Of a DNA stretch of 64,000 bases, positions 10,940-22,569 are shown piece by piece. Within the stretch, counting starts at the first letter, position 1. Each line of letters starts with the position of its first letter. The notes below the pieces were generated by a model. That model was not told the origin of the DNA. It made no database searches and worked only from the letters and a program-made list of their open reading frames with translations. The position numbers and the translations under genes were made by a program. This stretch comes from Datnioides undecimradiatus (lineage: Eukaryota > Chordata > Actinopteri > Lobotiformes > Datnioididae): the NCBI GenBank assembly GCA_008933995.1, contig WARS01000009.1, positions 298,501-362,500 of the forward strand, given 5' to 3'.

Positions 10940-11296
10940 CTCAGCAGGTCTGTGTGTGTGCGAGAGTGTGTGTCATGTGTGCGCCCACACGTGTATATGT
11001 GTGTGTTTATAACAGCATGGGAATTGCATTTCAGACGGGTTCATTTGCTTTGGCACAGCTCTGCTCTGGTTCTTGTCGATCTGTGTGTGTGTGTGTGTGT
11101 GTGTGCATGTGTGTGTGCACCATCTCCTAGGTGATCTCTAATGTCACACACACTTACAGCCTTCCTCCTCTCATCCAATCAATCTCTGTCAGCATCTCTC
11201 TGTGTGTGTGTGTGTGCAGGCATCTCCTTAAGGCGTTTTTGACAGACATCTAACAGACTTTACTGCGTGCACGAGTCAGTCTAAGTAGGGTATACG

Positions 11297-11331
<35 letters not shown>

Positions 11332-11760
11332 GTGGCTGTTTAGGATGCCAGTGGCAGCGAGTCGTCTTACTTATCCTGCTTGAGACCTGCCAGCAGGTCT
11401 CTAATGAATCAGAGATCAGTGTGTGTGTGTGTGTGTGTGTGTATACGAGTGGCTGTGATTACGCCTGTCAGTTTGTGTGTGCGTGTACAGTCATCAGTGC
11501 GTATTGTTAGTTCCCTTGTGTGTCAGCAGACCAGGAGACTGTTGCTTTAACTCTTCACCCTTATGTCCAATGACAGCTTCCAGGCAGATGCTGACTCTCT
11601 CTCTCTGTGTCTCTACATGTGTGTTTGTGTGTGAGAGCCAAAGGCCGAGCTGTGTTTAATGCCAACAGTCTTTGAGATTTCCTCTGTAACTCAGCTGACA
11701 GCCAGCAGCTCGAGGCTTACTATGCATGCGTGTGTGTGTGTGTGTGTGTGGAAACACTCC
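10940..11760. repeat. Cluster of (GT)n arrays
   Basis: At least seven GT-rich arrays lie within about 800 bases; the clearest are 11082-11119, 11201-11216, 11295-11334, 11419-11442 and 11729-11750. The spacers share strings such as CATCTCCT after the arrays at 11119 and 11216, and CTCTAATG near 11135 and 11400. Part of the cluster may therefore be an old tandem duplication rather than independent slippage. Confidence 0.8.
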
Positions 11761-12586
11761 TCTTAAAGACAGCGTTTCATGCAAATATGTTTTAAATTCT
11801 CAAAAAGCAGGATTTTTAAATGCATATCCATATTTTATGACACTTTGAGTGCGCACGTTATCCACAGGGCTGGTTTGGTAGTTACTCTTGACATGTGTTT
11901 TCATAAAGCAGTGGTCACATCTCCAAAAATGCTTTTGGTCATGAGCTGACTGCAGGAGTAAATGCTCTCTGGGAGTGCTCTGATGACCCTGCAACCACGC
12001 CCAACACTGTTACTGTTGTTTAACATACAACATATAAGCAAAACAAAAGGGCAAATCTTGTTTTATTTGCACTAAAATTAATTTAAGGCATGCATTTCCC
12101 ATTAACGGAGTTTAAGTGCAAATGTTATACATGCACAGTGCATCTACGCACATGATCAAGAAGGTTCCAACTTTACATTATTACTATATTGAAGATGATT
12201 GAGGGTCTAATGGACAGAGGGTGTCCTATGCTGTAAACTGCAGATTTGAAAATGCCCTGAGGCTGATTTGTGATTTTGGGTTATGTAAGTAAAATTTGAT
12301 TTAACTTGGAAGTTAGGTTAGCTAACTAGCTGGCTAATTAATTTCAGTTAGCCGGGAGCCGGGGCTAGCCAGATGTGTGTATAGGCCACATGCATAACAT
12401 TTTATCTGAAGACAATAATAAGGAATTAACTGCAACCAGAGTGACTGAGTCAAAAGGAATCAGTGATCCAATGCAATATGAAGTGTGTAAGGTGCAGGAT
12501 TATGCAGGAAAGTGAGATTTATAATGTCGGGATGTCGGCAAAGATTTAATGCGCGCTAAGTTTTGTTTTTAATATGCACTTTACAC

Positions 12587-12622
<36 letters not shown>

Positions 12623-13600
12623 CGCTGGCAGCTGTTGCATCACTTTCATTCAAGAAAAAAAGGGTTTAATGGGCTAATTCTATATTTACACCTACTCTGT
12701 AACTAGCAAAGACAATTTATTCTAATATTTATATAATAATATTTAATCAAAGTAACAATTCATCAGGAGTATCTGAGACTGGCAGGGGTTATGCTTCGCT
12801 CCCTCCTTCTCGACGAAGGACAGTCTGAACAGACAAGTTAAACCCTGTGACCTTATTTAGTTACAAGCCTGTGAAAACCTCTCAGCTCCTCCATCTCAGA
12901 GCAGAGAGGAGGATATCAGATAATACTTTATTATCTGCCGCCGTCTCTGAGAGTCTCAGTCGGGCACAGTTTGGTGCATTTGAGTCATCGTCACTGACCT
13001 CAAAAACAAAAGTAACCAAAAATCACACAATTCCCTCGCAGCAGCGCAGGGGACGTGAGGACGACACCTTCTGCTTCGGCTGCTGCAGTTTCATGAATTG
13101 CACACGACAGTTATCCAGAAATAAATTGCAGTGAATTGAAACGGTATGCTGCCAACTGTAGCACAGCAAGCACAGTTACGTTTCTTTTTAAAATGTGCAA
13201 ACAAACTTCGCGTCAGTTCATTTTTACTGGCATAAAATACACAATTCCATAAAGTGACAGCAAAATAACTCGACTAACTGCACGTTTTTAATGAAACTCA
13301 ATGAGTCTCAATGCTTAGAAATGTTTCCGTTAAAAACTATTTTCATATACTTGAAATAAAAAGAAGTCAGAGAACTCTACCAGCCCTCCACATAACGTTC
13401 ATGCCATCATACACACTCGTGTGAAAGTCTCGCGGCTGAAGGTCGTGCAGCTGCACTCCCACCGGACACTGTTCCATATGAGGAGAGTGGGAGGACGGGG
13501 AGGTTGCACTGATATGGCTGCAGAGGAGAGAAGGCATGTGATACTGATGTGACTTTGACAATGATGGTGAATGATGTTTGTAGGACACAAAAGGCAAACA
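11761..13600. other. Unique non-coding sequence
   Basis: AT-rich sequence with no recognised gene. 12310-12375 carries GTTAGCTAACTAGCTGGCTAA-type strings with internal inverted symmetry. A compound AC array lies at 12583-12620. The - strand frame at 13367-13597 is preceded by an acceptor-like polypyrimidine-AG, but it has no known domain and I do not call it an exon. Confidence 0.45.
12583..12620. repeat. (AC)n microsatellite
   Basis: AC units with a single GC interruption near 12591. Confidence 0.95.
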
Positions 13601-13606
13601 GCAGTG

Positions 13607-13652
13607 CGTGTGTGTGTGTGTGTGTGTGTGTGCGCGCCTGTGTGTGTGTGTG
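13607..13652. repeat. (GT)n microsatellite, interrupted
   Basis: GT runs at 13607-13632 and 13639-13652 flank a CGCGCC interruption. The alternating purine-pyrimidine pattern favours Z-DNA. Confidence 0.95.
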
Positions 13653-13879
13653 GCTAGCTGTTTGGATGCAAAATGAAGCTTAATACAGATGCTACACAGG
13701 TGCGGGCAGCGTTAACGTGAAGATGCAGGCGTGCACGACATGCACTCAGAGGTAAGAACTGAGTCAAAGACGTGTTTTAGCCTGTCTATGCGTGCATTAA
13801 AGGAACAGTTCAACATTTTAAGCATGCTTTGTTTATTTCCTGAACAACAGGTGGGCATATTTAGGTTCCTGGGGTAAAA

Positions 13880-13899
13880 ATATATATATATATATATAT
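13880..13899. repeat. (AT)n microsatellite
   Basis: About ten AT units follow an AAAAA string. Confidence 0.95.
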
Positions 13900-13988
13900 G
13901 TATACCTGCACAGCCACAATATGTAGATTCATAAACATTGCCCTTATTTGCACTTTGTTTCTGGTGGAGAACGGCCATTGACGGAGGC

Positions 13989-13996
13989 TGACGTCA
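13989..13996. promoter_or_regulatory. CRE octamer TGACGTCA
   Basis: A perfect palindromic CREB/ATF site. It is one of five in the window (see the findings). Confidence 0.4.
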
Positions 13997-14221
13997 AGGT
14001 GAACGTGACTGAACAAACCATGAGTAACACAGATGGGAGAGAAATATAACACTTTATATTTACACACACGCCGCACGGTACACTGTGACAGCTTGAGAAG
14101 AAGCGGAGAATGGATGAATACTTGGATTGTTACGCTCGCCTTCATTCTCTCTTTTTAAAAGGAAATAAATGGGAGAAAGGGAGAGAAGTGCTAATGTAAT
14201 ATGCCAAGTGTCATTTCTACA

Positions 14222-14222
<1 letters not shown>

Positions 14223-14262
<40 letters not shown>
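14223..14262. repeat. (CA)n microsatellite
   Basis: An uninterrupted run of about 20 units. Confidence 0.97.
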
Positions 14263-14265
<3 letters not shown>

Positions 14266-14442
14266 GTGTACAGCTGGTTGACTCATTTTCCCTTTGGCAC
14301 CGAGGGAAGCATCAGCTCTGTCTCAGAGTAAGAAACTGGTTAGATGGAATCTAACTGGGGAAAACAAACACCAGTTCAGGGTGTTTGTTTGTTTGTCTGG
14401 TCTTTTCGGTGTCAGCTGTAATTGACTCCTCTCCCTGAAAAG

Positions 14443-14457
14443 ACACACACACACACA
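14443..14457. repeat. (AC)n microsatellite, short
   Basis: A short pure AC run, followed by a purine-rich stretch to about 14540. Confidence 0.85.
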
Positions 14458-14587
14458 GAAGAATGGAGGAAAGGAGCAGGAAACAAAGAAGGAAAGAAAC
14501 CCAATTTCTTAGAGAAGGCCCGAAAGGAAAAAGAGGGTTGGTGGTCTCAAATCCTGTTCACATCGCAGCTTGAATTCAGGTATATAT

Positions 14588-14612
14588 TGTGTGTGTGTGT
14601 GTGTGTGTGTGT
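14588..14612. repeat. (GT)n microsatellite
   Basis: A pure GT run following TATATATT. Confidence 0.95.
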
Positions 14613-16019
14613 TAACTGCATTCAGTGGGTCAGCCACCTCTGGCAAATCAATACACACTTACACACTCAGAGATTGATGAAAAGTAATAGTTTGGAGTCT
14701 GAGTCACACTGATAAAGCAGAGAGCGACTCCGGCAGGCAGAAATAATTGAAATGAGATGATTTATGTCACCAGGCTGCACAGTTGGAAACACATCACGTT
14801 GTAATATGAGATCAAACATAATAATACAGTCACAATAATAAACACAAATTCTTAATCCGGGGCTAAACGTGCACACCTGTGGATTTCAGTATTAAGGAAA
14901 GTGATGCAGTTTACATGCGTTCATCACTTTTCATTTCCAACCTGTGAACAGACTGTGACACAACTTAGAAAATGACTTGTCTGGTTTCTTTACTGAACAG
15001 TTCCGTTTCATTCATGCAGAATCCCGGCGGTGTGGTGGTTAGCTTGCTATTTGCAGATTACTCTCTCAGCTAGCTAGCAGTTACAGCTAGCTGGCTAAAC
15101 GTAGCCTGATAGCCCGCTAATGTTATCACTTGCAAGTTTACATATTAACTGCCAGGTAGCTGTAACCAGTAACTAACTGCTGTTCATCATTTTCAACGTG
15201 GATGCTGTTTTTCTTTATTTTGGTGATCGAGTGAGCACTGGGAATGAACCTGCTCCAGCACCGAGTGAGTCGTCGGTGTATACCCAATAAAAGTGCTACC
15301 GACAGGCTTAGATTGTTCTTAAAGTTGTCCTGCGACATAATGAGACAGAGGAGAGGTTTCACTCTGATCTCTTGTGACGGTTGTGCAGGAAGATGTCTTT
15401 GGATATAGCTGGAGAGAGGAGCGCTGTGAGCTGTTTGCAGTTCTGCAGGACAAAAGTCACCGGGTCCTCCAAAAGATCAGAAACAGCTGCTCAAAGCTTT
15501 CAAACGTCAACGTGCAACCTACAGCTCCTTCTCGACGAGAAATCCGCTTCAACAAACGATTTTCAAAGACAATCAGAGAAAATTAATTTCCCTTAACCTC
15601 GCTCACTCGAGGATATTTATCAAAGCTTTTGCAAATGAGCGTTCTGCTAGCGAGTCTGTGCCCGAGCATGTTAACTAGATATTTCACATCTGTGTGTTAT
15701 ACAGCAGGTTTACTTGATATTGACATGCCAGTCTGGATGCGATTCCCGCAGTGCACAAATAGCCTCATGGAGGATTGTAATACACTTTGCAATTTCATGA
15801 AAACCCCCCCAGACACCTGCAGAATAAGCCCAGACAGGCCAAACATGACCTTGTGTGTATGTATGTATGGGGTAATCAGAGCCTGCGCAGGGTTTCTCCT
15901 GTCTAATACCATTTCCAATGTTCTACCGGCTGAGTCCGCGCGCACCCATATACATATAAATGCACACACATAAGTCAGAGTTTCATGCAAAACCAAATCC
16001 AGGTGTTGTCTGGGATGCT
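14613..16019. other. Unique non-coding sequence
   Basis: No gene is recognised. 15040-15125 is another GCTAGCTAGC/GGCTAA-rich patch like those near 8695, 12340 and 40310. Open frames of 70 to 114 codons overlap in several phases and lack recognised domains. Confidence 0.45.
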
Positions 16020-16330
16020 GTGTTGAACCGACGCGGTGAGGTTTCCGGAGGACAGCTGTGATACGTCGGCCACAATACCTCTCATTAATGCTGCAAGCGA
16101 GCGGTAATTGTTGCCTCAGCGAGTCAGCGTTTTGTCTTGCATCACCTTTTTTTCACGCGGCGCGCGCAATCGTGTCACCTGTGAATGCGCGACAGGTTAG
16201 CATGTCCGTGAAATGCGCGCCGTCTATCAAACGAGGCCCGTAGCACTCGTTTAGCGTGCGTGGTGGTTAGCGAAAGCACGGCGAGGTCTGGGAGAAGCGG
16301 CGTGAATGAGAGCGGCCGGCCTTTGATCAA
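16020..16330. promoter_or_regulatory. CpG island-like segment
   Basis: By hand count there are about 34 CpG dinucleotides in 16021-16320, at roughly 55 to 58 percent G+C. The observed/expected ratio is well above 1. CpG is otherwise sparse in much of the window. Such segments in vertebrates are usually unmethylated and mark promoters or poised enhancers. No initiation codon with a recognisable protein follows, so the function is unknown. Confidence 0.55.
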
Positions 16331-16369
16331 AGTCTGACAACGCTGTACTACAGGGAGATTACCATTACT

Positions 16370-16530
16370 CAGGGAGGTGGGGAGCGGTGGGAGGGTTTGA
16401 GAGAGAGAGAGAGGGAAAAGGGATAAACTGAATCAATGAGAGAGGAACAGAGTGGAGAGAGACAGAGGGAGAGGAGGAGGAGGGAAGAAAAGAAAGAGGT
16501 AGTTAAGAGAAAGAGAGAGGGGCAGGCTTT
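16370..16530. repeat. Purine-rich (GA)n-like tract
   Basis: The + strand is almost all A and G, with GAGAGAGAGA, GGAGG and AAAGAGAGAG strings. Likely low-complexity sequence; it could form triplex DNA. Confidence 0.75.
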
Positions 16531-16539
16531 TGATCATGT

Positions 16540-17519
16540 GTAACAATGCCCGGCTGCGAGGGCTGCTATATCGTTGCATCAGTTTTACTTCACAAAGGAG
16601 TGACTGAAAGATATGAGCGCGATACAAACTGCGAGTATTCCCCAGTCAGATATCTCGCCATGAGACACGTGCACACACACTTAAAGATTTTGTGCAAGTC
16701 GAACCGTACTCTGCGCTCGGGCCTCGCTATGTAAATTCAACGAGCTCTGTTCGCTCGCGTTGATTGAACACCCCCCTCACAATGGAAAACGTGGCAGGTG
16801 TGCAGGCGCGGGCTTTCACGTGCGTGCACAACGCTGCTGCAGTCGAGCAAGAAGCAGAGGTGCCGGAGGGGAGAGCGTCAGCCGGCGTCTTTGCTGCCTC
16901 AGAGTTATATCGTGCAGTGCAGGTAGTCCTGTATTGTACGCACGTGCTTGGCAGCGGGGTTGTAGATTCTGTCCTCACAAATGTTGCCTCGGTCCGAACG
17001 AGGTGATTTGCTGTAATCGACCTGCCCGACAGTTGACGTTTGGACTTGTCAAACACACAGCTCACTATTCACAACGATGTTTTCATCGCAGGCAGGCGCG
17101 CACCCGTCAGGACTCCTGGATTGGCTCGCCGACGTAGCCAAATACAATTAAGTGGTGCCGCTGTGACTAATAACATCAGTATTAATGCCTGCAGCTGTGT
17201 GCGACGGAAGACGACGGTGACGCAAGGCTGTCAGAAGGAGTCTGACTCAGTTTAACCTTAATTAGGTCATAGGTCATTAATTAGATCATAAATTATTGAC
17301 TACTTTTCAGAATCCGAGCACAGTGAGCTGCAGGACAATTTGTGCAGGAAGCCAGTTAATTAAGGGGCCGTGTTGCAAACTCAGTACAACCCAACAGGTG
17401 CTTCTTTTGGCAAGTTGCTCATCGTTAACTCCAAATTTTGGCCTTACAAGCTTCCGTACAGGAGGCATCGCACTCGTCTCCTGGTAAAGTGCCCTCTTGA
17501 TCCAGCTTTCTAGGGTTTG
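16540..17519. other. Moderately CpG-rich non-coding sequence
   Basis: This lies between two CpG-dense segments and keeps a raised CpG content near 16715-16830 and 17090-17225. The frame at 16764-17006 (+ strand) has no recognised domain. 17255-17360 turns AT-rich with AATTAGGTCAT-type strings. It may be part of one broad hypomethylated domain. Confidence 0.4.
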
Positions 17520-17870
17520 AAAAGGATCCGCCGCGCCGAAGGGTCCGTGAGCGAGACGCAACGAGAAGAGGCGTTTGTTTGCGGATCACTTGTGTCACAT
17601 TCGTGCTTGCGCCATCAGCTCCGGGATGTTTACTGCCATTCACCGCCGCAGCTTGAGGAAACCCACTGTTTTTGATATTGCGAGCAAATTTTCCCCACCG
17701 AATCAGCCACCGGTCCGTCTCGCGTCTGCGATTAAATCTGCTGATTACATGGCGAGACGCAAAATGGCCGCAGAAATACGGCCACGGGGACGAGATGGGA
17801 TATCCACGCGGCCACACCGGGCGCTTCGAAATGACTTACGGGCTTCAGGAAAACCTTTAAGTCGTCTCAC
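17520..17870. promoter_or_regulatory. CpG island-like segment with YY1-like site
   Basis: By hand count there are about 35 CpG dinucleotides in 360 bases. GCAAAATGGCCGC at 17759-17771 resembles a YY1 site, a frequent element near promoters. A 171-codon frame starts at 17575 but runs on through the (TCC)n and (AC)n arrays. I regard it as open because of CpG richness and simple repeats rather than as a gene. Confidence 0.5.
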
Positions 17871-17920
17871 ACCTTCAGATGTGTTTTTTCTCTGTCAAGC
17901 TGCTGTCAGCTCCTCATCCC

Positions 17921-17950
17921 CTCCTCCTCCTCCTCCTCCTCCTCCTCCTC
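17921..17950. repeat. (TCC)n microsatellite
   Basis: Ten triplets of CTC/TCC on the + strand. Confidence 0.95.
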
Positions 17951-18009
17951 GCTGCCCTCATTCCACCTCAACTATCGCAAACAGACTCGCATCCCCACGC
18001 CCCAACTCC

Positions 18010-18047
<38 letters not shown>
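18010..18047. repeat. (AC)n microsatellite
   Basis: A pure run of about 19 units. Confidence 0.97.
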
Positions 18048-18052
<5 letters not shown>

Positions 18053-18154
18053 AGGATATTGCGATGATGGACACCAAAGCTAGAGGGTGAAAATTGAGGC
18101 CGGACGTCACGTCAAGCCAAGGACTCATAACAGCTCAATACATCAGCCTGTTTC

Positions 18155-18174
18155 AGTGTGTGTGTGCATTTTCT

Positions 18175-18207
<33 letters not shown>
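18155..18207. repeat. (TG)n then (AC)n inverted microsatellite pair
   Basis: A short TG run (about 18155-18166) is followed after ten bases by an AC run (18177-18207). The two are complementary, so the strand can fold into a hairpin of simple repeats. Confidence 0.85.
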
Positions 18208-18209
<2 letters not shown>

Positions 18210-18235
18210 CAACAGTTTTCGCCTTAATAGTCACC

Positions 18236-18265
18236 CGTGCACACGTGAACACACGCGTGTGCACG
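18236..18265. repeat. 10-bp inverted repeat in CACG-rich sequence
   Basis: CGTGCACACG (18236-18245) and its reverse complement CGTGTGCACG (18256-18265) flank a ten-base loop. It directly follows the TG/AC pair and probably derives from a degenerated CA repeat. Confidence 0.7.
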
Positions 18266-19615
18266 CAGACATTTGTGCGAACACGCACACGCCGTGGCAC
18301 ATAGTAACTGACGGATGAGTCAATCTGGACCCGGTGAAACACGGAGAGATGGCGTGATAGTTGTCACTCTCATTTACTGATGCCTCTCCATCCGTCTGGG
18401 CGCCCATGTGTGTCCGTCTTAAGAGAGATGAACAGAGAGATGGAGGCGTGACCCCTCGCAGATTGCCTGATCCCGTCCCTCCACGCAGTCCCTCTCTCAT
18501 ACCACCCCTGTTTCTAACTGTCTGCCTCTCTCGCTTCTTTCCCCTCTCCGTCTCTCTTTTCCCCGGCGCCTCCTCTCCCTCGTCGACAGCCTCTCTGTGC
18601 TCGTCGTGCAGGGAAATGCAGCCCTCTAAGAACCCGACACACACAACGCCGAAGCCCCTGCGTCACTTTGAGATAGTGAACAAATAACCTGGAGAAAGCC
18701 GTCACAGCTGGAGAAGATCTTAAGCAGCGCAGTGTGATCTCATGGTAATTTCTAGAAATTTATACGAAGAGCAGCTCAGACTGGTTTTGTTAGCACGGTA
18801 TGAAAAATTGAAAAGGAGGGAAAGCGGCTGCAGAATCTCATTATGTGGAAGCGCCTGTGCGGCTGGTTAGAAGGGTAAAAAACAAAGAACAAGACACTAC
18901 AAAGGCTCCTCCAACACTCTACCTGCTGAGGTCCTGCTCCGATTTACCACAACGCATCTTAAATGTGGTTTAAACAAGATTGTCTCTGCTTAGTGTTGGC
19001 TGTAAATAGTACAAACAGGACCTGTCGCAGGGATTTTGCCACATCATGATGGAGATTCTTTGCAGGACGCAGATGATAAGGTCACCGAGGTCATGATCAT
19101 TGTACCGTGATGTTGGGAGCGTGGCCCGGGTGGTTTGCAGAAGGGAGCCGGACTGAGGATTAGCGCGTTCTCGTCAGAGGCCATGATTAATGGGAAAAGG
19201 ATGCTTTTGACACAACACTGCTGCTTTTAGTGCCTCTTAAAACGCTTTATGATCTGATGGCGCCGGTTAGTTATAGGTACACACCCTAACCCTTAGGGGA
19301 CTTTTGTTGGGTTGGTGTTTACACGACTGTTTGTGGGTGAAAACGACTGCAGCTTCTTCTGTTTGTCGTCCCATCCATCTGGCCGACTTTGCTGCTCTGT
19401 AATAATGTCAACCCGCTCCCTCTTTTGCTCGTGATGGACAACAGCCATAAGTCCTTCAGCCACTTCAGGGATTTCTCCCTTGTAAACAAACATTTCCTGC
19501 TCCTCCACATCCGGACCGAGCTGGGAATGGTAGTTTGAGGGGATCCGGTTGAGGTCATTTATGCATCTTATCAACCGGCTTCTCAGATGTCTCCCTGTGG
19601 AAGTATTAAGGTCAC
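18266..19615. other. Unique non-coding sequence
   Basis: 18480-18600 is pyrimidine-rich, with CTCTCTC and CCGTCTCTC strings. The rest has mixed composition with no recognised gene. Opposite-strand frames (for example 18231-18644 on - and 18361-18687 on +) overlap and have no domain support. Confidence 0.45.
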
Positions 19616-19745
19616 ATACAAGCGGGAAGAGACCCGGGGGGGCAGGTACAGACCACCTAGAGGGATTAAAGACAACCATTCTGCCTCTGGGTGCCCCAGG
19701 GAGAGCTGGAAGATGTGGATCTGAGTCCAGTTTAAGGACTACAGC
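19616..19745 (+). mobile_element. Short LINE coding remnant
   Basis: The stretch contains AAGAGACCCGGGG, GAGGGATTAAAGA and CCCCAGGGAGAGCTGGAAGA in this order and spacing. This matches a C-terminal segment common in fish non-LTR retrotransposons, where a Gly/Pro/Arg-rich block is followed by a Trp-rich block and then PxEELE. The frame is broken and only about 130 bases remain. Recognition is from memory at the nucleotide level. Confidence 0.45.
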
Positions 19746-22384
19746 CTAATCAAACTAATAAAACAGCAGGTAGCGACCCACCGTGCAACTACCTAAGTTT
19801 GGAGTTACCAAACTCCATTTGAGCTCCAGGTACTCTGTCGTTTTCAGAATACCTGCTCCTCCAATCGTGCACTATTACTTTCTTCTTACCCTATGCAGCC
19901 GACATCACGCGACACCTGTCCCAAAACACTTCTTAGCTCTTCTTCTGTTTCTCCTACCGAGATCTTTGCTTCTTCACTTACCCCAACGTAACCGGAGCAC
20001 ACTGTGAAACCTGCAGGTCGATGCCGCGGCCACTCATTTCCCGCCGATTAGCGCTGAGGTGACTGACCATCTGCTTTTCAGGCTCACAGTGAGGTTACTG
20101 CCACCAGGGGGTGATTCCCTCCACTTTATTTTACCTCTGCATGTAAGTCACCTCTCTCCTCCTTTACTCTTTATTCCTCTCCTCTATTCCCTCAGCTTAA
20201 TGCATACACCATCACCTGTCTCTCTCTCTCCCTCGCTCCTTCCTCCCCTTCCTTCTCTTTTTTTGCTCAGCCCAAATGGCAGCCCTCTAATTGAATAATT
20301 TATTAGTTGGCTGCTCCAGAATTTATTACTCGGGTGGACATTAAACTCCCTCGAACACACATATACCACTCTGTCCTGAGAACAAGACAAAGAGGGGGAG
20401 CAATTGGTGCAGGGAGACACATGCATGTTAGATTTAGGGAAAAAGGGGGATGCAGAGGGTGAATGTTGGGAGGACAGATTGATGAAAGGGGTCAAGAACT
20501 GACGGAGACAAGGAGGGAGAGGAAGGCTGGGGATGGAAACGCAGTAAGAATGTCTGAGTGGAGCCTAAATACACCCTAAAAGTTTAACAATCCCGTAGTC
20601 GGTGTTGCAAAAGGATGTTTCAGCACGGAATAAGTCATTTTAACGCCACTAGTCGTCTCTCAATCAAGACACTAACGAAGGATACAGTCTGGTGATGTTG
20701 TGAGTAGCGGTTAGCGCCCTTCAGTGTTGAGGGTTCAGGAGGTTTTTACCAAGACCTGAATTATCTGCAATGGTCCCAACCTTTCAAAAACAAACAGAGC
20801 CACTGATTCAAACCCAGAGAAACACTGAATGAAGCAGTTCCACCTTAAAAAGCAGTGTCTCACCCGCGCTGTTTAATGGACACGGGGCGTCCTGGAGGGG
20901 CGGCGAGCCGAGCTGCTGCTAACGTTTGCTCAGCTTGTTTCTCTGATAACTTCAGATCCAGACGCCCGACGACTGAAATCCTTCATCTGCTTCAGATACA
21001 GAGTTAAAAACAAGCAGCGGCTGAAAAGAGGGGCACAGAAATGTGTCTCACAGCTGATCCAGAGTCAGTTTATGAAGGTTTTGACGGACATACAACACTG
21101 GCAAATGCACAGAGAGGATATGATAGGGATACAGTGATGCAGTTATGACTGTTATCATGATTAAAATATAAATTTTAGCAAGAAATGCCACAAAGTTCTT
21201 GTTATTTTTGACATTTTATTGCAGAAATGTTGCATATCCTACGTTTAAGTGACACATTCAGTATCAGTTTGGCTTTAAACATCCCTAAAAACTTATTTTT
21301 TGTTTCAAATTAATTGCACCTATGCATCATTTGTAGGAGACAGTGTCCCATTCAAGAGCCAGGTTCCTAAACTGAATATATATTAATGACCCACTCTACC
21401 TCCTCAGTGTAAGAAAAGGTCAGGAGAAGCCACCCCCTTGACGAGAAGATGCACCTGTAAATGTCACATCCCGGCTCAGGATGCTTCTCACATTTGCTGT
21501 TGCAGACTGGAGGAGGGACACAGGTTGCACCGACACTGAGAGCAAGTTTCCCCCAAAACAGGAATGATCTAACACCTGATTGATGTTGCTGCTGAAGCCT
21601 TTGGTTACATAATAAGGTGCGAGATGTTAATTCCAACCTTGCTTTATGGATGAGTTGAATTAGAGTCAACTTAGAGTCTAATCTGTAGACTAAGGCCCAT
21701 TAGAGGATTTGGTCTTAGTCCAGTCCAAAACTCTTCATTGATGGGTTTGTAGCAAAAACACAATCCAGCTACTTGGTGTAAGTTTGATTGAGGTGTGTTT
21801 TGCATAATGGGATGAGTGAATTAAACCAGAGGAGCTCCTTCTGGACCATCTCCATGTGTTTAACGTGCTTGCTCCCACCTCAGACACATGAGCAACGGGT
21901 GAAGCGAACGTTCTCACCTGACCTGCGCCCAGTCGAGCAGGGAAACACACCAAGCTCGCCAATTTAGACCAAAGCGAACAATCTCTGGTGTCTACAAGAC
22001 AGAAAATAGAATAATACTGACTTTATGGTCCAAACTCGAGGAAGTTTGGTCCAAACTGCTCTGGATATGTAGATAAATACACCCACCAGTCAACCTGCTG
22101 CTTAAATTGATAGGACCATATATTTTTTTTTTCCACTGGTGCATTCATCTTAACCAATGCACTTGCATTTATCAAGAGGTGCACATGTTCTCCTGTGGTG
22201 CTTGGCTCCTGGTGCTGCCAGAGTAATGAATAAGTGTCAGGGTGTGTTATACAACAGATGTGTCTCTATGCAGCAAACATTTATAAAGCTTTCTCTTCTG
22301 CGTTCCTTCGTCTTCTGTTTGCTCCCAGTAGTCGTCTCTCCCACACTTATCACCACTTATCATATCTTTAAGACTCCGTCAGTC
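19746..22384. other. Unique non-coding sequence
   Basis: Pyrimidine-rich at 20140-20270 and otherwise mixed. No gene or transposon is recognised. A CTCF-like motif lies at 20101. 21170-21380 is AT-rich. A poly-T run lies near 22122-22132. Confidence 0.45.
20101..20114 (+). promoter_or_regulatory. CTCF-like motif
   Basis: CCACCAGGGGGTGA matches the vertebrate CTCF core CCACCAGGGGGCG except for a T in place of the last C. Motif match only. Confidence 0.4.
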
Positions 22385-22525
22385 TAGCGCCCCCTCCATC
22401 TCTCCTCGCCGCTGTTTTCCTCTCTTGCTCCGTGTCTCCTCATCTATCTTTTAGTCTTTCCACCCATCTCTCTCCCTCTCTCTGCCTCTCCCGACCTCTC
22501 CTTCCCTCGCTCGCTCTCCCTCCTG
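22385..22525. repeat. Pyrimidine-rich tract with CTCF-like start
   Basis: TAGCGCCCCCTCCATC (22385-22400) reads on the - strand as a partial CTCF-like core ending GGGGGCGCTA. It is followed by about 120 bases of CTCTC/CCTC strings. Confidence 0.6.
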
Positions 22526-22569
22526 CCTCACAGCCTTCCCTCAGGCCTAGCTTGTAGTTTTCTGTCCAT

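Larger units (their letters stand above)
13653..14222. other. Unique non-coding sequence with an (AT)n run
   Basis: No gene is recognised. A CRE octamer lies at 13989 and a TA array at 13880-13899. Confidence 0.45.

Noticed and set aside
10547..11134. 195-codon open frame on the + strand
   Set aside because: It runs through CA, pyrimidine-rich and GT arrays; the residues are Pro, Ser, Leu, Cys and Val runs dictated by simple repeats.
13367..13597. Possible - strand exon with a polypyrimidine-AG in front
   Set aside because: The peptide has no recognised domain and no partner exons were found; acceptor-like strings are frequent here.
17575..18090. 171-codon open frame starting in a CpG-rich segment
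   Set aside because: The second half translates (TCC)n and (AC)n arrays into Pro and Thr-His runs. The first half has no recognised domain. The CpG richness is reported separately.
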